Assembly (NCBI GenBank): GCA_028564705.1
Contig: JAPXFQ010000786.1
Location: 1-64,000, forward strand
Direction of reading: 5' to 3'
Length of the DNA: 64,000 bases
Source of the DNA: Apricaphanius iberus
Lineage: Eukaryota > Chordata > Actinopteri > Cyprinodontiformes > Aphaniidae
Part shown: one piece after another, positions 12,312 through 21,193 of the stretch
Position numbering within the stretch: position 1 is the first letter of the stretch
Layout of the letters: each line of letters opens with the position of its first letter
Made by a program: the position numbers and the translations under genes
The notes under the pieces: generated by a model
Seen by the model: only the letters and a program-made list of their open reading frames with translations
Told to the model about the DNA's origin: nothing
Databases searched by the model: none

Positions 12312-13018
12312 CAATAATTTACTACGTATTGCAAAAAGAGTCAATTTAGGCCTATTAGTGCATGACGTCACAGGGAAATATTGCACACATCTGAAAGAAA
12401 CATCTTTGCAAGTGTTATAAATGTAGATTAAACATCTAAATGTTTAAATGCCTCTCTGTGTGCAGCCTCATAAAATATGCTATTTGCAAAATCGTTGATG
12501 AGATAATAGAAGCACAATTAAACTGCTTTCATTAGTCCAGTAGTGGTGAATGTAATGGAAGTAGTAAAGATGACAGTACAGTCACTGTTGACCAACTTGT
12601 CGAGGACAGGATCAGTTGGAGAAGCAGAGATCTATGGCAAGTCTGGAGGAGCTGCAGAAATCCCTGGCTCATTTTGGGAAACACTAACCCTACAACCATA
12701 ATAGTCCACTTTACAAATCTGGCCTTTATCAAAAAGTGGTAAGGAAAAAAAAACTGCTGTTTTTGAAAGATGGCAATAAGATTTCCTAATTGCAGTTTGG
12801 CATGTAATTTTAGTATTTAGCAAAGGTGGAAAAAAAGCGTTCTGAAACATTGTGCAGGTAAGCATCATTCTAGGAAACTGTGTTTCAGCAGCGCATGCAG
12901 TAAAACTGGCCAGAGTTGAATGGCAGAAGAATGCAGCTAAATACAGGGTGACTCTGGGAGACAACCTGGTAATGTGATGCATAATACCAAAGGACAGATG
13001 CCCACAAACAAAAATAGG
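12312..13018. other. Non-coding stretch, no recognised feature
   Basis: No coding blocks or transposon ends recognised. Confidence 0.45.
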
Positions 13019-13435
13019 CGAGGCAAGGCAATTTTATTTATATAGCACACTTTCAACACAAGGCAATTCAAGGTGCTTTACATGATTCAGCAGTAAGGAG
13101 ACCAAATACATGACAAAACGTGAAAATTAAAACAGAGAATTACTAAAAGAAAGCATAAAAGAAAACTTATAAAATTAGATTTATGTAAAATTATGAAAAT
13201 TAAAAACTGATGAAACAAAATAATCAATCAAAACATTTAGCAATAACAGTAATTAAAATAAAACATTTAGTAATCGGAGCATAAAAGAAAATGTATGTAA
13301 ACATAATGAAAATCAAAAACAAAAAAACTTTTAGCGATTGACAAAAGCGATAAATGTAATGAAAAAGAATAAAAGCAAAAGTCAGTTATCAGTTATTCAT
13401 ACGCAACTCTAAATTGATAAGTTGTTATTTTTGAT

Positions 13436-13690
13436 TTAAAACTTCAGTGATTCTGCAGCTTTGCATTCATCCGGCAATTTGTTCCAGATAAGGGGAGCAT
13501 AGAAACTGAAAGCTGCTTCTCCATGTTTGGTTCTGGTTCTAGGGACAATCAGTAAAGTAGAGCTGGAGGATCTGAGTGATCTGGATGGTTTGTACCATGA
13601 TAGCAGATCTCCAGTGTGCTCTGGTGCTAACCCATTCAATGGTTTATAAAGTAATAAAAGCACTTTGAAGGCTATTCTCTGAGCCAGTGT
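13436..13690 (-). pseudogene. L2 RT C-terminal region
   Basis: The frame reads LLYKPLNGLAPEHTGDLLSW, then a Ser/Arg-rich stretch, VPRTRTKHGEAAFSFYAPL and WNKLPDECKAAESLKF. This is the conserved C-terminal block of L2-type polymerases, also seen at 55,300-55,560 and 39,090-39,290. It is separated from its RT core by the 3.5-kb Rex1-like insertion and cannot be made as one protein. Confidence 0.8.
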
Positions 13691-13790
13691 AAGGACTGTA
13701 GAACTGGGGTGACATGTTCTACTTTCCTGGTTCTAGTGAGAACATGAGCAGCAGCGGTCTGGATCAGCTGCAACTGTCTGATTGGCTTCT

Positions 13791-13801
13791 AAGATGGCGC
13801 C
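13791..13801 (+). promoter_or_regulatory. YY1-like site at the LINE 5' end
   Basis: AAGATGGCGCC sits within a few bases of the left insertion boundary. The same core (AAGATGGC) marks the start of many mammalian L1 5' UTRs, where YY1 sets the transcription start. A matching role here is inference from sequence similarity only. Confidence 0.35.
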
Positions 13802-13880
13802 GCAGATGGACTCCTCGGTACTTCGCTCCCTAGTACTTGTTACAATTTTACTTTTTTGCGTAGACCAAAACCTTCTGCAC

Positions 13881-15556
13881 GTTCAACAACAATAAACCAT
13901 GGTTCACTGCAGAACTGAGACGGCTACGCCAGGACAAGGAGGAGGCCTACAGGAGTGGGGATCGGGACCTGTACAAGCAGGCCAGGAACAAGCTGACAAA
14001 GGAGATCAAGGCAGCAAAAAGGAATTACAGTGTAAAACTGAAGGAGCGTTTTTCTGCCAACGACTCTTCTGCAGTTTGGAAGGGCCTGCAGACCATTACC
14101 AACTACAGGAGACCATCCCCCCACCCTGTGGGGAGCCCCCGCCTGGCTGAGGACCTCAATGACTTTTTCTCCAGGTTTGAAACAACCTTCACACCTTCCA
14201 CCTCCCCCACCATCTACATCACAAAAGGCCTAGCATCCCCATACCTGACCCCCTGCCTGCGCTGACGATCTGTGCTGACCAGCTGGCTCCCATCTTCACT
14301 CAGATCTTCAATAACTCCCTGGAGCTGTGTGAGGTCCCCTCCTGCCTCAAACGCTCCACCATCATCCCGGTTCCCAAGAAGTCCCCTGTCACAGGATTAA
14401 ATGACTACAGACCAGTCGCCCTGACATCTGTGGTCATGAAATCCTTTAAGCGACTGGTGCTGTCCCACCTGAAGGAAATCACGGATCCCCTGCTAGACCC
14501 CCTGCAGTTCGCCTATAGAGCAAACAGGTCAGTGGACGATGCAGTCAACATGGCTCTCCACTACATCCTGCACCACCTAGACTCTGCAGGTACCTACGCT
14601 CGGGTCCTGTTTGTGGACTTCAGCTCTGCATTCAACACCATCGTCCCAGAGCTCCTCCACCAAAAACTGTCCCAGCTCACCGTGCCTCCCTCCACCTGTC
14701 AGTGGATTACCAGTTTCCTGACTGACAGGGGGCAGCAGGTGAAACTGGGTAACTTCATATCCTGCACCCGGTTCCTCAGCATCGGCGCCCCCCAGGGATG
14801 TGTTCTCTCCCCACTGCTTTTCTCCCTTTACACCACAGATTGCACGTCAAGAGACCCTTCTGTGAAACTCCTGAAGTTTGCAGAAGACACCACCGTCATT
14901 GGACTCATCCGTGACGGCGACGAGTCTGCATACAGAAGGGAGGTGGAACAGCTGGTCCTCTGGTGCAGTCAGAACCACCTGGAGCTAAACCCGCTCAAAA
15001 CTGTGGAGATGACAGTGGACTTCAGGAAGAGACCCCCATCAACATCTCCTCTCATAATCACCAACAGGTCAGTCCCCACAGTGGAGTGTTCAGGTTCCTA
15101 GGATCCACCATCACACAGGACCTGAAGTGGACCTCCCACATTGACTCTATAAGGAAGAAGGCCCAGCAAAGGCTGTACTTTCTGCGTCAGCTCAGAAAGT
15201 TCAACCTGCCTCAGGAACTGCTGACCATATTCTGCACAGCAATAGTCCAGTCTGTCCTGACCTCATCCATCTCTGTCTGGTTCTGATCCGCCACCAGGCA
15301 AGACAAGGACAGACTGCAGAGAACAGTCAGGTCCTCAGAGAGGATCATAGGTTCTGATCTTCCCTCCATTGAGGACCTATTCCAGGCCAGGGTCAGGAAG
15401 CGGGCCAGAAAAATCACCACTGACCCCTCACACCCTGGCCACAATCTGTTTAGGCTCCTCCCCTCAGGCCGGCGTTACAGAGCGCTGTACGCCAAAACCA
15501 CCCGACACAAGAACAGTTTCTTCCCCCAGGCTGTCGCTCTGATGAACTCTGTGTAG
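13881..15556 (+). pseudogene. Rex1/Babar-like reverse transcriptase, broken
   Basis: The open frame 13,881-14,264 has no ATG and reads NNKPWFTAELRRLRQDKEEA through [10 protein letters not shown], the linker before the RT. After a stop and frameshift, 14,430-15,101 holds the RT with [12 protein letters not shown] (motif A), [18 protein letters not shown] (motif B) and [10 protein letters not shown] at the motif C position. Functional relatives have FADD, so the first catalytic Asp has become Glu. A second shift near 15,090 leads to [20 protein letters not shown] and then KKAQQRLYFLRQLRKFNLP. A stop in the next frame is followed by the LPSGRRYRAL...RHKNSFFPQA C-terminus to about 15,556. The copy is inactive. 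Confidence 0.85.
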
Positions 15557-16477
15557 TCACAGAGTGTGAGTCCATTCACATGAACAATAAACTAAAACTC
15601 TGCACTGCTGTATATACTTACTGTACAATAACCCTGGTTTGGTGAATATATTATCCTTTATTATTTATTTGTATTTATTTTTATTTCCGTTTTAATTTCA
15701 CTTATTTAAAGGTCCCATATTATGCTACATTTAGAAAAAAATAATATTTAAATGAGGCCCCCAGAGTATATATTTGCCGTATGTGCAGGAAAATTCCTCT
15801 CAGATTAGGCATACAGCATGTATCTGAAACCTCCTGATTCTGGACAAGCTGTTTTGGTTGTACTATGGCTTTAATGCATTGAGCTGCTGCTTTCCACGCC
15901 CCCTCCCTCCCGAAGGCCGTGCCCCCACCAACCCGCAACCATGACAACGCAGTCAGAGTTTGTAATGATGGCCGCTAGCAGGAGCGCGATATTCCAAACT
16001 GATATATTTGACCCATAAATATGTTACAGTATGTTTTCCATGTAGTAAAGTACACAAAAAGCTTTAGTTGGCATAGTAGTCTTGCACACTGTGTCTGTGC
16101 TTTTATCGGTTGAAGCTCCAGAACAGGCAAACTGTATCGTGTGCACTCTTTTTTGAGCCTACAGCTCTCCCCTATTAATGATCATTGATTAGCTGCAGCT
16201 GTTGTTGCGTGAAATTCGTTATCTTGGCATTACAAGCTGCAACCAAGTGTGCGGACCAGCCGCTAATGTAGTCTAGTCTCTCCGTCAAAAACCCCCGCAA
16301 CACCCACCGCTCCTCCTCCGTTCTCAGGAGCAAATCTAACGTCAACATATAAACATTAAAAGCCTTTTCACTAATGCCCAATAATAACAGCATTCATGTA
16401 AAAAGGCTACAGCTGCTGTGACCGTTCTATACTACGCTTCAGTGGTATAATGAGACAGAAAGTTTCGTTTCACACAC

Positions 16478-16558
16478 AGCTACATAGCTAACAGCTACAG
16501 CTGACGTTACACAGCTAAGAGCTACAGCTACACAGCTAACAGCTACACAGCTAACGCT
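16478..16558. repeat. Short tandem repeat of ACAGCTAACAGCTAC type
   Basis: Imperfect copies of an ACAGCTA/CACAGCTAAC unit run for about 80 bases inside the TTAA-target element, just downstream of the THAP exon on that exon's strand. It may be a subterminal binding array or simple slippage. The sequence alone does not say which. Confidence 0.55.
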
Positions 16559-16619
16559 CGGTCTATATTGCCAACACATCACTCACATTGATTAAACATG
16601 GTAAAACATGACATCTTAC

Positions 16620-16934
16620 CTCCTCTGATGTTGAAGGCGGCTCACGGAGAGTTGGTATGGCTCCAACATTCAGCCACAGTTTAGTGGCAAAGCCTGACTG
16701 GAACTGAAACAGGTTACTGAAAGACTCCGGTGTAAAATGCTTAGCACATACATGTAGTATTTTCGGGACCGTTCCAGGAGAGTTTCCCTCAAAAATAAAA
16801 GATATCCACTGGGTCCTCACATCTTCTTGTGTTGGAACTGCAAAAAGACTTTTGTCTTGGTTGTTGCAGCTTGCAACAGAGCAGCTGGCGTGTCGTCCTT
16901 TCCCACTGGGCATTGTCGGTGGCGTGTTGCTCAA
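16620..16934 (-). CDS. THAP zinc-finger exon of the TTAA-target transposon
   Basis: From the ATG at 16,934 the frame holds a C2CH THAP finger: Cys18-x4-Cys23, Trp43, Cys63-x2-His66 and an AIPTL box at residues 92-96, matching the family's AVPTIF box. THAP domains bind DNA and occur at the N-terminus of Kolobok and P-element transposases as well as host proteins. The exon ends at 16,620 in a GTAAGA splice-donor sequence, although the frame stays open to 16,563. The ATG is about 275 bp inside the right TIR, the place expected for a first exon. No catalytic domain was found downstream. A possible later exon is the 72-codon frame at 16,175-16,393, which is unproven. Alternatively this is a host THAP exon captured by the element. 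Confidence 0.6.
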
Positions 16935-17009
16935 TGTGGCAGACGGCAGTAGCTTAGAGGAGGGCTTATCTTCACAGGTGAAAGTGGGACGGCCTAGTGG
17001 GATGGGCCA

Positions 17010-17037
17010 GGTCCTCTACATACGTATGTAGAGGACC
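17010..17037. repeat. Perfect 28-bp palindrome
   Basis: GGTCCTCTACATAC is followed immediately by its exact reverse complement GTATGTAGAGGACC, with no spacer. It lies about 160 bp inside the right end of the TTAA-target element and could extrude as a cruciform or bind a dimer. Confidence 0.9.
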
Positions 17038-17574
17038 CAAATAGAAACAGCTTGTGGGAGGCTCTTTCACAGAAATGCAGGGAAGGAGAGATACTGAGAG
17101 ATACTGAGAGCACAGAGTTGCACACACTTCAGTGGGTCTCCACAGACACCGGTAACTTATAATTATGTGTGAAAAACATGAAAAAGTGCATTTTGCATAA
17201 TATGGGACCTTTAAGTTCTGTACTGGAGAGAAAAGTTGCCGGAGTCAAATTCCTTGTATGTGTCATACTTGGCCATTAAAGCTGATTCTGATTCTGATTC
17301 TGATATTTTTAGGCAGACCTGTGAAGATACTGTTACAGTAATCAAGGCAGCTCGAGAAAAAAGCATGTATTAGTTTTTCTAGGTCTCCTTGTGTCTCAGT
17401 CTTTTAAGAGGTGTTTCTCAGGTGATATAAGGCTGACCTTGTTATTGCCTTTATGTGACCTTGGAGGTTCAGGTCTGAGTCCATTATTACACCATGATTT
17501 CTGGCCTGGTCAGTAATTTCTACTTGGACCAACTGAAGCTGTGTACTGATATTTAATTAATGTTTTTTTGGTCA

Positions 17575-17990
17575 AAAGATAAGCATTTCAGTTTTGTTTT
17601 GGTTAAGTTGGAGAAAATTATGGGACATCCAGCTGTCAATTTGCTCTATGGATTTATTGAAGATTTGGATGGGTTCAATGTCACCCAGTGACATTGAGGT
17701 ACAAAGCTGAGTGTCGTCAGCATAGTTGTGGTAGTTAGTGTTATTTGTTGTTATTATCTGGCTTAGTGGAAACACGTAAATGCTAAATAGGAGGGGCCCC
17801 TCAGATGGAGCCCTGGGGGATCCTGCATGGGATCTCTGTTTCTTGTGATGAGAATTTTCTTATTGATACAAAGAAGTTCCTGTTCTTGAGGTAGAATTTG
17901 AACCAGTCGAGTGCCGTACCAGAGAGTCCGACCAGGCTCTATAGTGCAGTAATTTATCATGATCAATGGTGTCAAGTATGCTGTAAATGT
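17575..17990 (-). pseudogene. L2 RT core (motifs A to C)
   Basis: Minus-strand frames give AFDTIDHD (motif A, near 17,985), a degraded [20 protein letters not shown] (motif B region, near 17,810-17,745), then [15 protein letters not shown] (intact YADD, near 17,725) and [17 protein letters not shown]. It needs at least two frame changes. This is the part of the split L2 copy upstream of the Rex1 insertion. Confidence 0.75.
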
Positions 17991-18154
17991 CATATTGGAA
18001 TAGTTCTAGATACTTTGACTTGAGATATGATATTCACAAATGCTCTCCATCTAATTGGAGAAATGCTTGAGTCTGTATATGTCAGAGAGACATTCCACAA
18101 AATATCCAAACATGTAAAGCAGGACAAGGATTTATATAATTTGGGGGTACGAAT

Positions 18155-19260
18155 TAGGGCTGGACGTTAATTCGATAGCAATATATATTGATTGATAGAT
18201 GTGTAGTGCGAAGAAAAAAAGGGGTCGATAAAAAAGTTAGATAGAAAAAGTTTCCCCTAATTTTTTCAGTATAGCCAATCAGGTAGCTTGATACAACAAC
18301 CATTAGGCTTACTCCAAACAAATCATTAACGGGGACCCACGCAGCTCTATAAGCCACCCCTCTCTGCTTTCAAACCACAAAAAGGATGAAATGATTTGAG
18401 CTGAAACTGACTTTTTTGATAGTCCCTAAGCGAACCATCACCGTAACTTCGCCGCGGTCAGATGTCACAGCAAGGGAGCAGTGGAGGAAGTTGTTCCGGA
18501 TGAATATTTCAGTGGCTCCGGTAAAGGTTGCGTCCCATTTTGAACTGATCCTTCACACACGAAAACACTACACGTAGCAATAATAAACGAGATATAAAAC
18601 TACCATCAGCTGTCTTAAGCAGGACTCCCCTCCTCCAGCTTGCTGCAAATCTTTTACAGAGACACAGGACATTTACATTGGTTCTGCTCCCGGTCCTCAG
18701 AAGCGATACATCCTTTTAAAAAACACAACAGTTGGATAGACCAGCTGGCTTCAGCTCTCAGTGGCTGAGCTGCAGTGTTCTGGGCTCCATCTACACTCTG
18801 GTGACTAGCTGGTTAGCTTTAGCCACAAGCTGAACCAGAGCTGAAGAGAATTTGAATAAGCTTTATTGAAAACAAAACCAAAGATTTCAGTCATTAATAT
18901 TATAAAGTGTCATAAAATGTTTAAAAGATTAAAAAGCATCAAGATAAGCCTTTAATTTAAACTACTAACATAATTAAAAAATATGTGCATTATAATGTTA
19001 ATAATATTACTTTTCTTACTTCTTCAGGTCTCTTGATTTGTTTTTGTGTCTTACAATTTAGTTATGATAAAAAAAAAAGTGTTACAAAAATTCAGTGATT
19101 TAATTCTAAGTTAAAATTAGTTCATTGAAGAATAACAAAATGACCAGGGAGGCACTTAAAATATATTTTACATTTTGTGATATTTATCGATAATTATCGA
19201 TATCGATCAATATGACTATTCTTTTATCGATATGCTCTTTTTCTATATTGACCAGCCCTA
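18155..19260. mobile_element. hAT-type non-autonomous element, 1.1 kb
   Basis: The ends are TAGGGCTGGACG and ATTGACCAGCCCTA, a 9-bp inverted repeat (TAGGGCTGG). The flanks are GTACGAAT (18,147-18,154) and ATACGAAT (19,261-19,268), an 8-bp duplication with one mismatch. Subterminal ATCGATA motifs occur at both ends (TTCGATAGCAATATATATTG at the left, TTATCGATATCGATCA at the right). No transposase frame is visible inside. Confidence 0.85.
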
Positions 19261-19268
19261 ATACGAAT

Positions 19269-20155
19269 ACAAATTCACCCCAATGTGTCACGTTTTTAGT
19301 CAGAGACTTTTTAAATCATGCTTTTGTTATGCAGATTTGTGTTGGTCAATTATAAAAAAAATACATACAAACAGTGTTTGTAACAAATTAAAGGGGTATG
19401 AATAAATTTGCAAAACACAATTTCTCCCTGGGCCAAAGCAAATCAGCTTTGCATTTATTAAATGACCATATCTGAAGGTAAAAACATTGGCTGTTTTGTT
19501 GATTCACATGCATGTCAACTACAAATGTTATAACTTTTTACCAAAATCATATGCAAATGTTGTTAACTGTTTACATAACACACAGAAAAGGACAAACTAT
19601 CACTTCTGCCAGCTTGCAGGGCAAACATGGCTGTTTGTTTGTGATTGGGATCTTTTTGTTTGCGGTGTTGGGTCATTACTTTCGCAGTTCCAAAAATGTA
19701 AGCGGATGACCTTTTTGCTAAGTTAGTTTTCATGGGAGTGCACTCCGAAATTGCTACACTTATTCATGTTGACACAAAATGTTCCAGACTCTCAGAGTAA
19801 AGTCAGGCTGAATAAATATTGGCTTTAACAGCTAACATTAACTAGATGTTTGCAAGTCTTTCCTGCATTGTATTTGGGCTGTGGGTGATTACAGAGACTG
19901 TCGTCGGATCTTTTCTGTTTTCGTTTTGAATATTCATGAGCAAACAGTTGTTAGTTTAGATGTAAATCTTTTAAATTGGAAAGTTGTTCATATATTTGCA
20001 TAATCGTATTTTGACATTGTGTTGTTCTCTGCTACCACTCAAGGTCAGCAGTAAAGTATTTATTTCGACCAGATTTAAAATATTTTTGGACAAATGTAAA
20101 AAAAAACAAAAAAAAAACATATATTAGACAATTTAAGATAACCGATAATTGAGTC
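19269..20155. other. Non-coding stretch, no recognised feature
   Basis: AT-rich sequence with A-runs near 20,098-20,119. No gene or element end recognised. Confidence 0.45.
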
Positions 20156-20215
20156 AGTTTTCAATTCAGTTTGTTTATATAGCTCAATGACCATTATATC
20201 AAAGCAATATGCAAG
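20156..20215 (-). repeat. Relic of an L2 3' terminus (antisense)
   Basis: TTTTCAATTCAGTTTGTTTA followed by TATAGCTCAATGACC resembles the antisense fish L2 end (TTCAATTCACTTTTATTTAT then ATAGCGCCA) seen at 30,118 and 62,590. Confidence 0.45.
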
Positions 20216-20336
20216 ATATCCAATTTATGTTTAGACATATGCAATCAGATCACATCTTCTCTTATGCTGTTTCCCTTCGTGTTTGACATCCACAAATCTC
20301 CTTTCTTTGGGGGGGTGGGGGGGATTATTTCCAGCT

Positions 20337-20545
20337 GTCATTGAGCATGAGGCAAAACACACACACACACACACACATACCTAAGGGGAGTTTAGAGAGA
20401 GAGGCCAATTAACCTAAAAGTCTTCTTTTTGGTATGTGGGAGGAAGCCAGGGTACTCGAAGGGAACCCACGAATGTAGCAAGAGAACATGCAAACTCTAT
20501 GCAGATGGACCCCATGCCGGGATTTGAACCCGGGCCTTCTGAATG
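20337..20545 (-). mobile_element. tRNA-derived SINE fragment, antisense
   Basis: On the minus strand it reads GGCCCGGGTTCAAATCCCGG (a strong tRNA B-box) and then the SINE body GCATGTTCTCTTGCTACATTC and CTTCCTCCCACATACC. It is interrupted by a CA dinucleotide run at 20,356-20,378. The body blocks match the SINE copies at 45.6 and 58.35 kb, but the tRNA part differs enough to suggest another subfamily. Confidence 0.6.
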
Positions 20546-21141
20546 CACAGCAACATAATATAGTTTTCAAAACACAATTACATGGTTGACATCTCATGTG
20601 ATAATATTTACAATGTTGCATTAGAACTAAAAGCATTTAGACAGCTGATATGAAACCCAAAATGTACGTAAGATACAATGGTACCCCTAAAGTACAGGTG
20701 TCGCACAAAGAGGCAGATTGTACAAAAACACTTTTCTGTTTCAGTTCAATCCCAAGGATGTGCTGGAGAAAAATCAGACCTGCCAGTCAGGCACCTCAGA
20801 CACAATGACCTGGTTACTATGGCTTTTGTTGTGATCTGCACACAGAAAAGTGAGGAGCTTGCTGGAGAGAACGTCCACAAATCTTCTTTGTTGCCTGGTG
20901 AAGTGTGACACCAATGACTGAGCAGAGAAAGTGATATCATGGCTGCATCTTTTATCCTATTTGTCACAGCTTCGCCATTCAGGAAGCGTTGCAGAAAGAA
21001 GATTTGTAAACATCTTTCATCTTGCCATCGCACCACTTCAAAGTCTTTTCATTCTATTTTATTTGTTATGCATTCACATGGAAAAACAGAGAACACACAT
21101 TAGCAGTAATAATTATTTATTAGGACTGTCCATACAATTAT

Positions 21142-21142
<1 letters not shown>
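20546..21142. other. Non-coding stretch, no recognised feature
   Basis: No recognisable coding or element sequence. Confidence 0.4.
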
Positions 21143-21173
<31 letters not shown>

Positions 21174-21193
21174 GTAGATTGATTGATTGATTA
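21143..21193. repeat. GATA / GATT microsatellite
   Basis: About eight uninterrupted GATA units followed by GATTGATTGATTGATT. Confidence 0.95.

Larger units (their letters stand above)
15710..17210 (-). mobile_element. TTAA-target (Kolobok/T2-like) DNA transposon with THAP exon
   Basis: The left end AGGTCCCATATTATGC (15,710-15,725) and right end GCATAATATGGGACCT (17,195-17,210) are perfect 16-bp inverted repeats. TTAA flanks both sides (15,706-15,709 and 17,211-17,214). TTAA duplication together with a THAP domain is the hallmark of the Kolobok superfamily. PiggyBac also uses TTAA but has no THAP. At 1,501 bp, with only a first-exon-like THAP frame, it is probably an internally deleted, non-autonomous derivative. 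It inserted into the 3' UTR of the Rex1-like element. I set the strand by the THAP exon. Confidence 0.8.
13788..17304 (+). mobile_element. Rex1/Babar-like LINE, itself interrupted by a TTAA-target element
   Basis: The left end carries an AAGATGGCGCC site (13,791). The body encodes a Rex1/Babar-type linker and RT (13,881-15,556), and the 3' end is ...CATTAAAGCTGATTCTG followed by ATTCTG repeats to 17,303. The apurinic endonuclease region is missing between about 13,860 and 13,880, so this is an internally deleted copy that keeps both ends. It lies in the opposite orientation inside the L2 copy and hosts the 1,501-bp element at 15,710-17,210. Removing that element and one TTAA leaves 2,012 bp. 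Confidence 0.8.
13019..17990 (-). mobile_element. L2-type LINE, interrupted by a Rex1-like element
   Basis: On the minus strand the LINE begins, truncated, at RT motif A (near 17,985: AFDTIDHD after a frame change). It passes through the RT core to about 17,305, resumes at about 13,787 on the other side of the inserted Rex1-like element, and ends at 13,020 with the typical fish L2 terminus (antisense TTTTATTTATATAGCACA, then AAGGTGCTTTACA). About 1.45 kb of L2 remains. The sequences flanking the insertion join in the order seen in the related relic at 9.2-10 kb. Confidence 0.8.

Noticed and set aside
13899..14150. 83-codon frame starting with ATG in the Rex1 region
   Set aside because: It is a shadow of the real linker frame 13,881-14,264, which lacks an ATG.
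16175..16393. 72-codon minus frame downstream of the THAP exon
   Set aside because: It could be a second transposase exon, but shows no motif and no clear splice acceptor by eye, so it is not listed as a gene.
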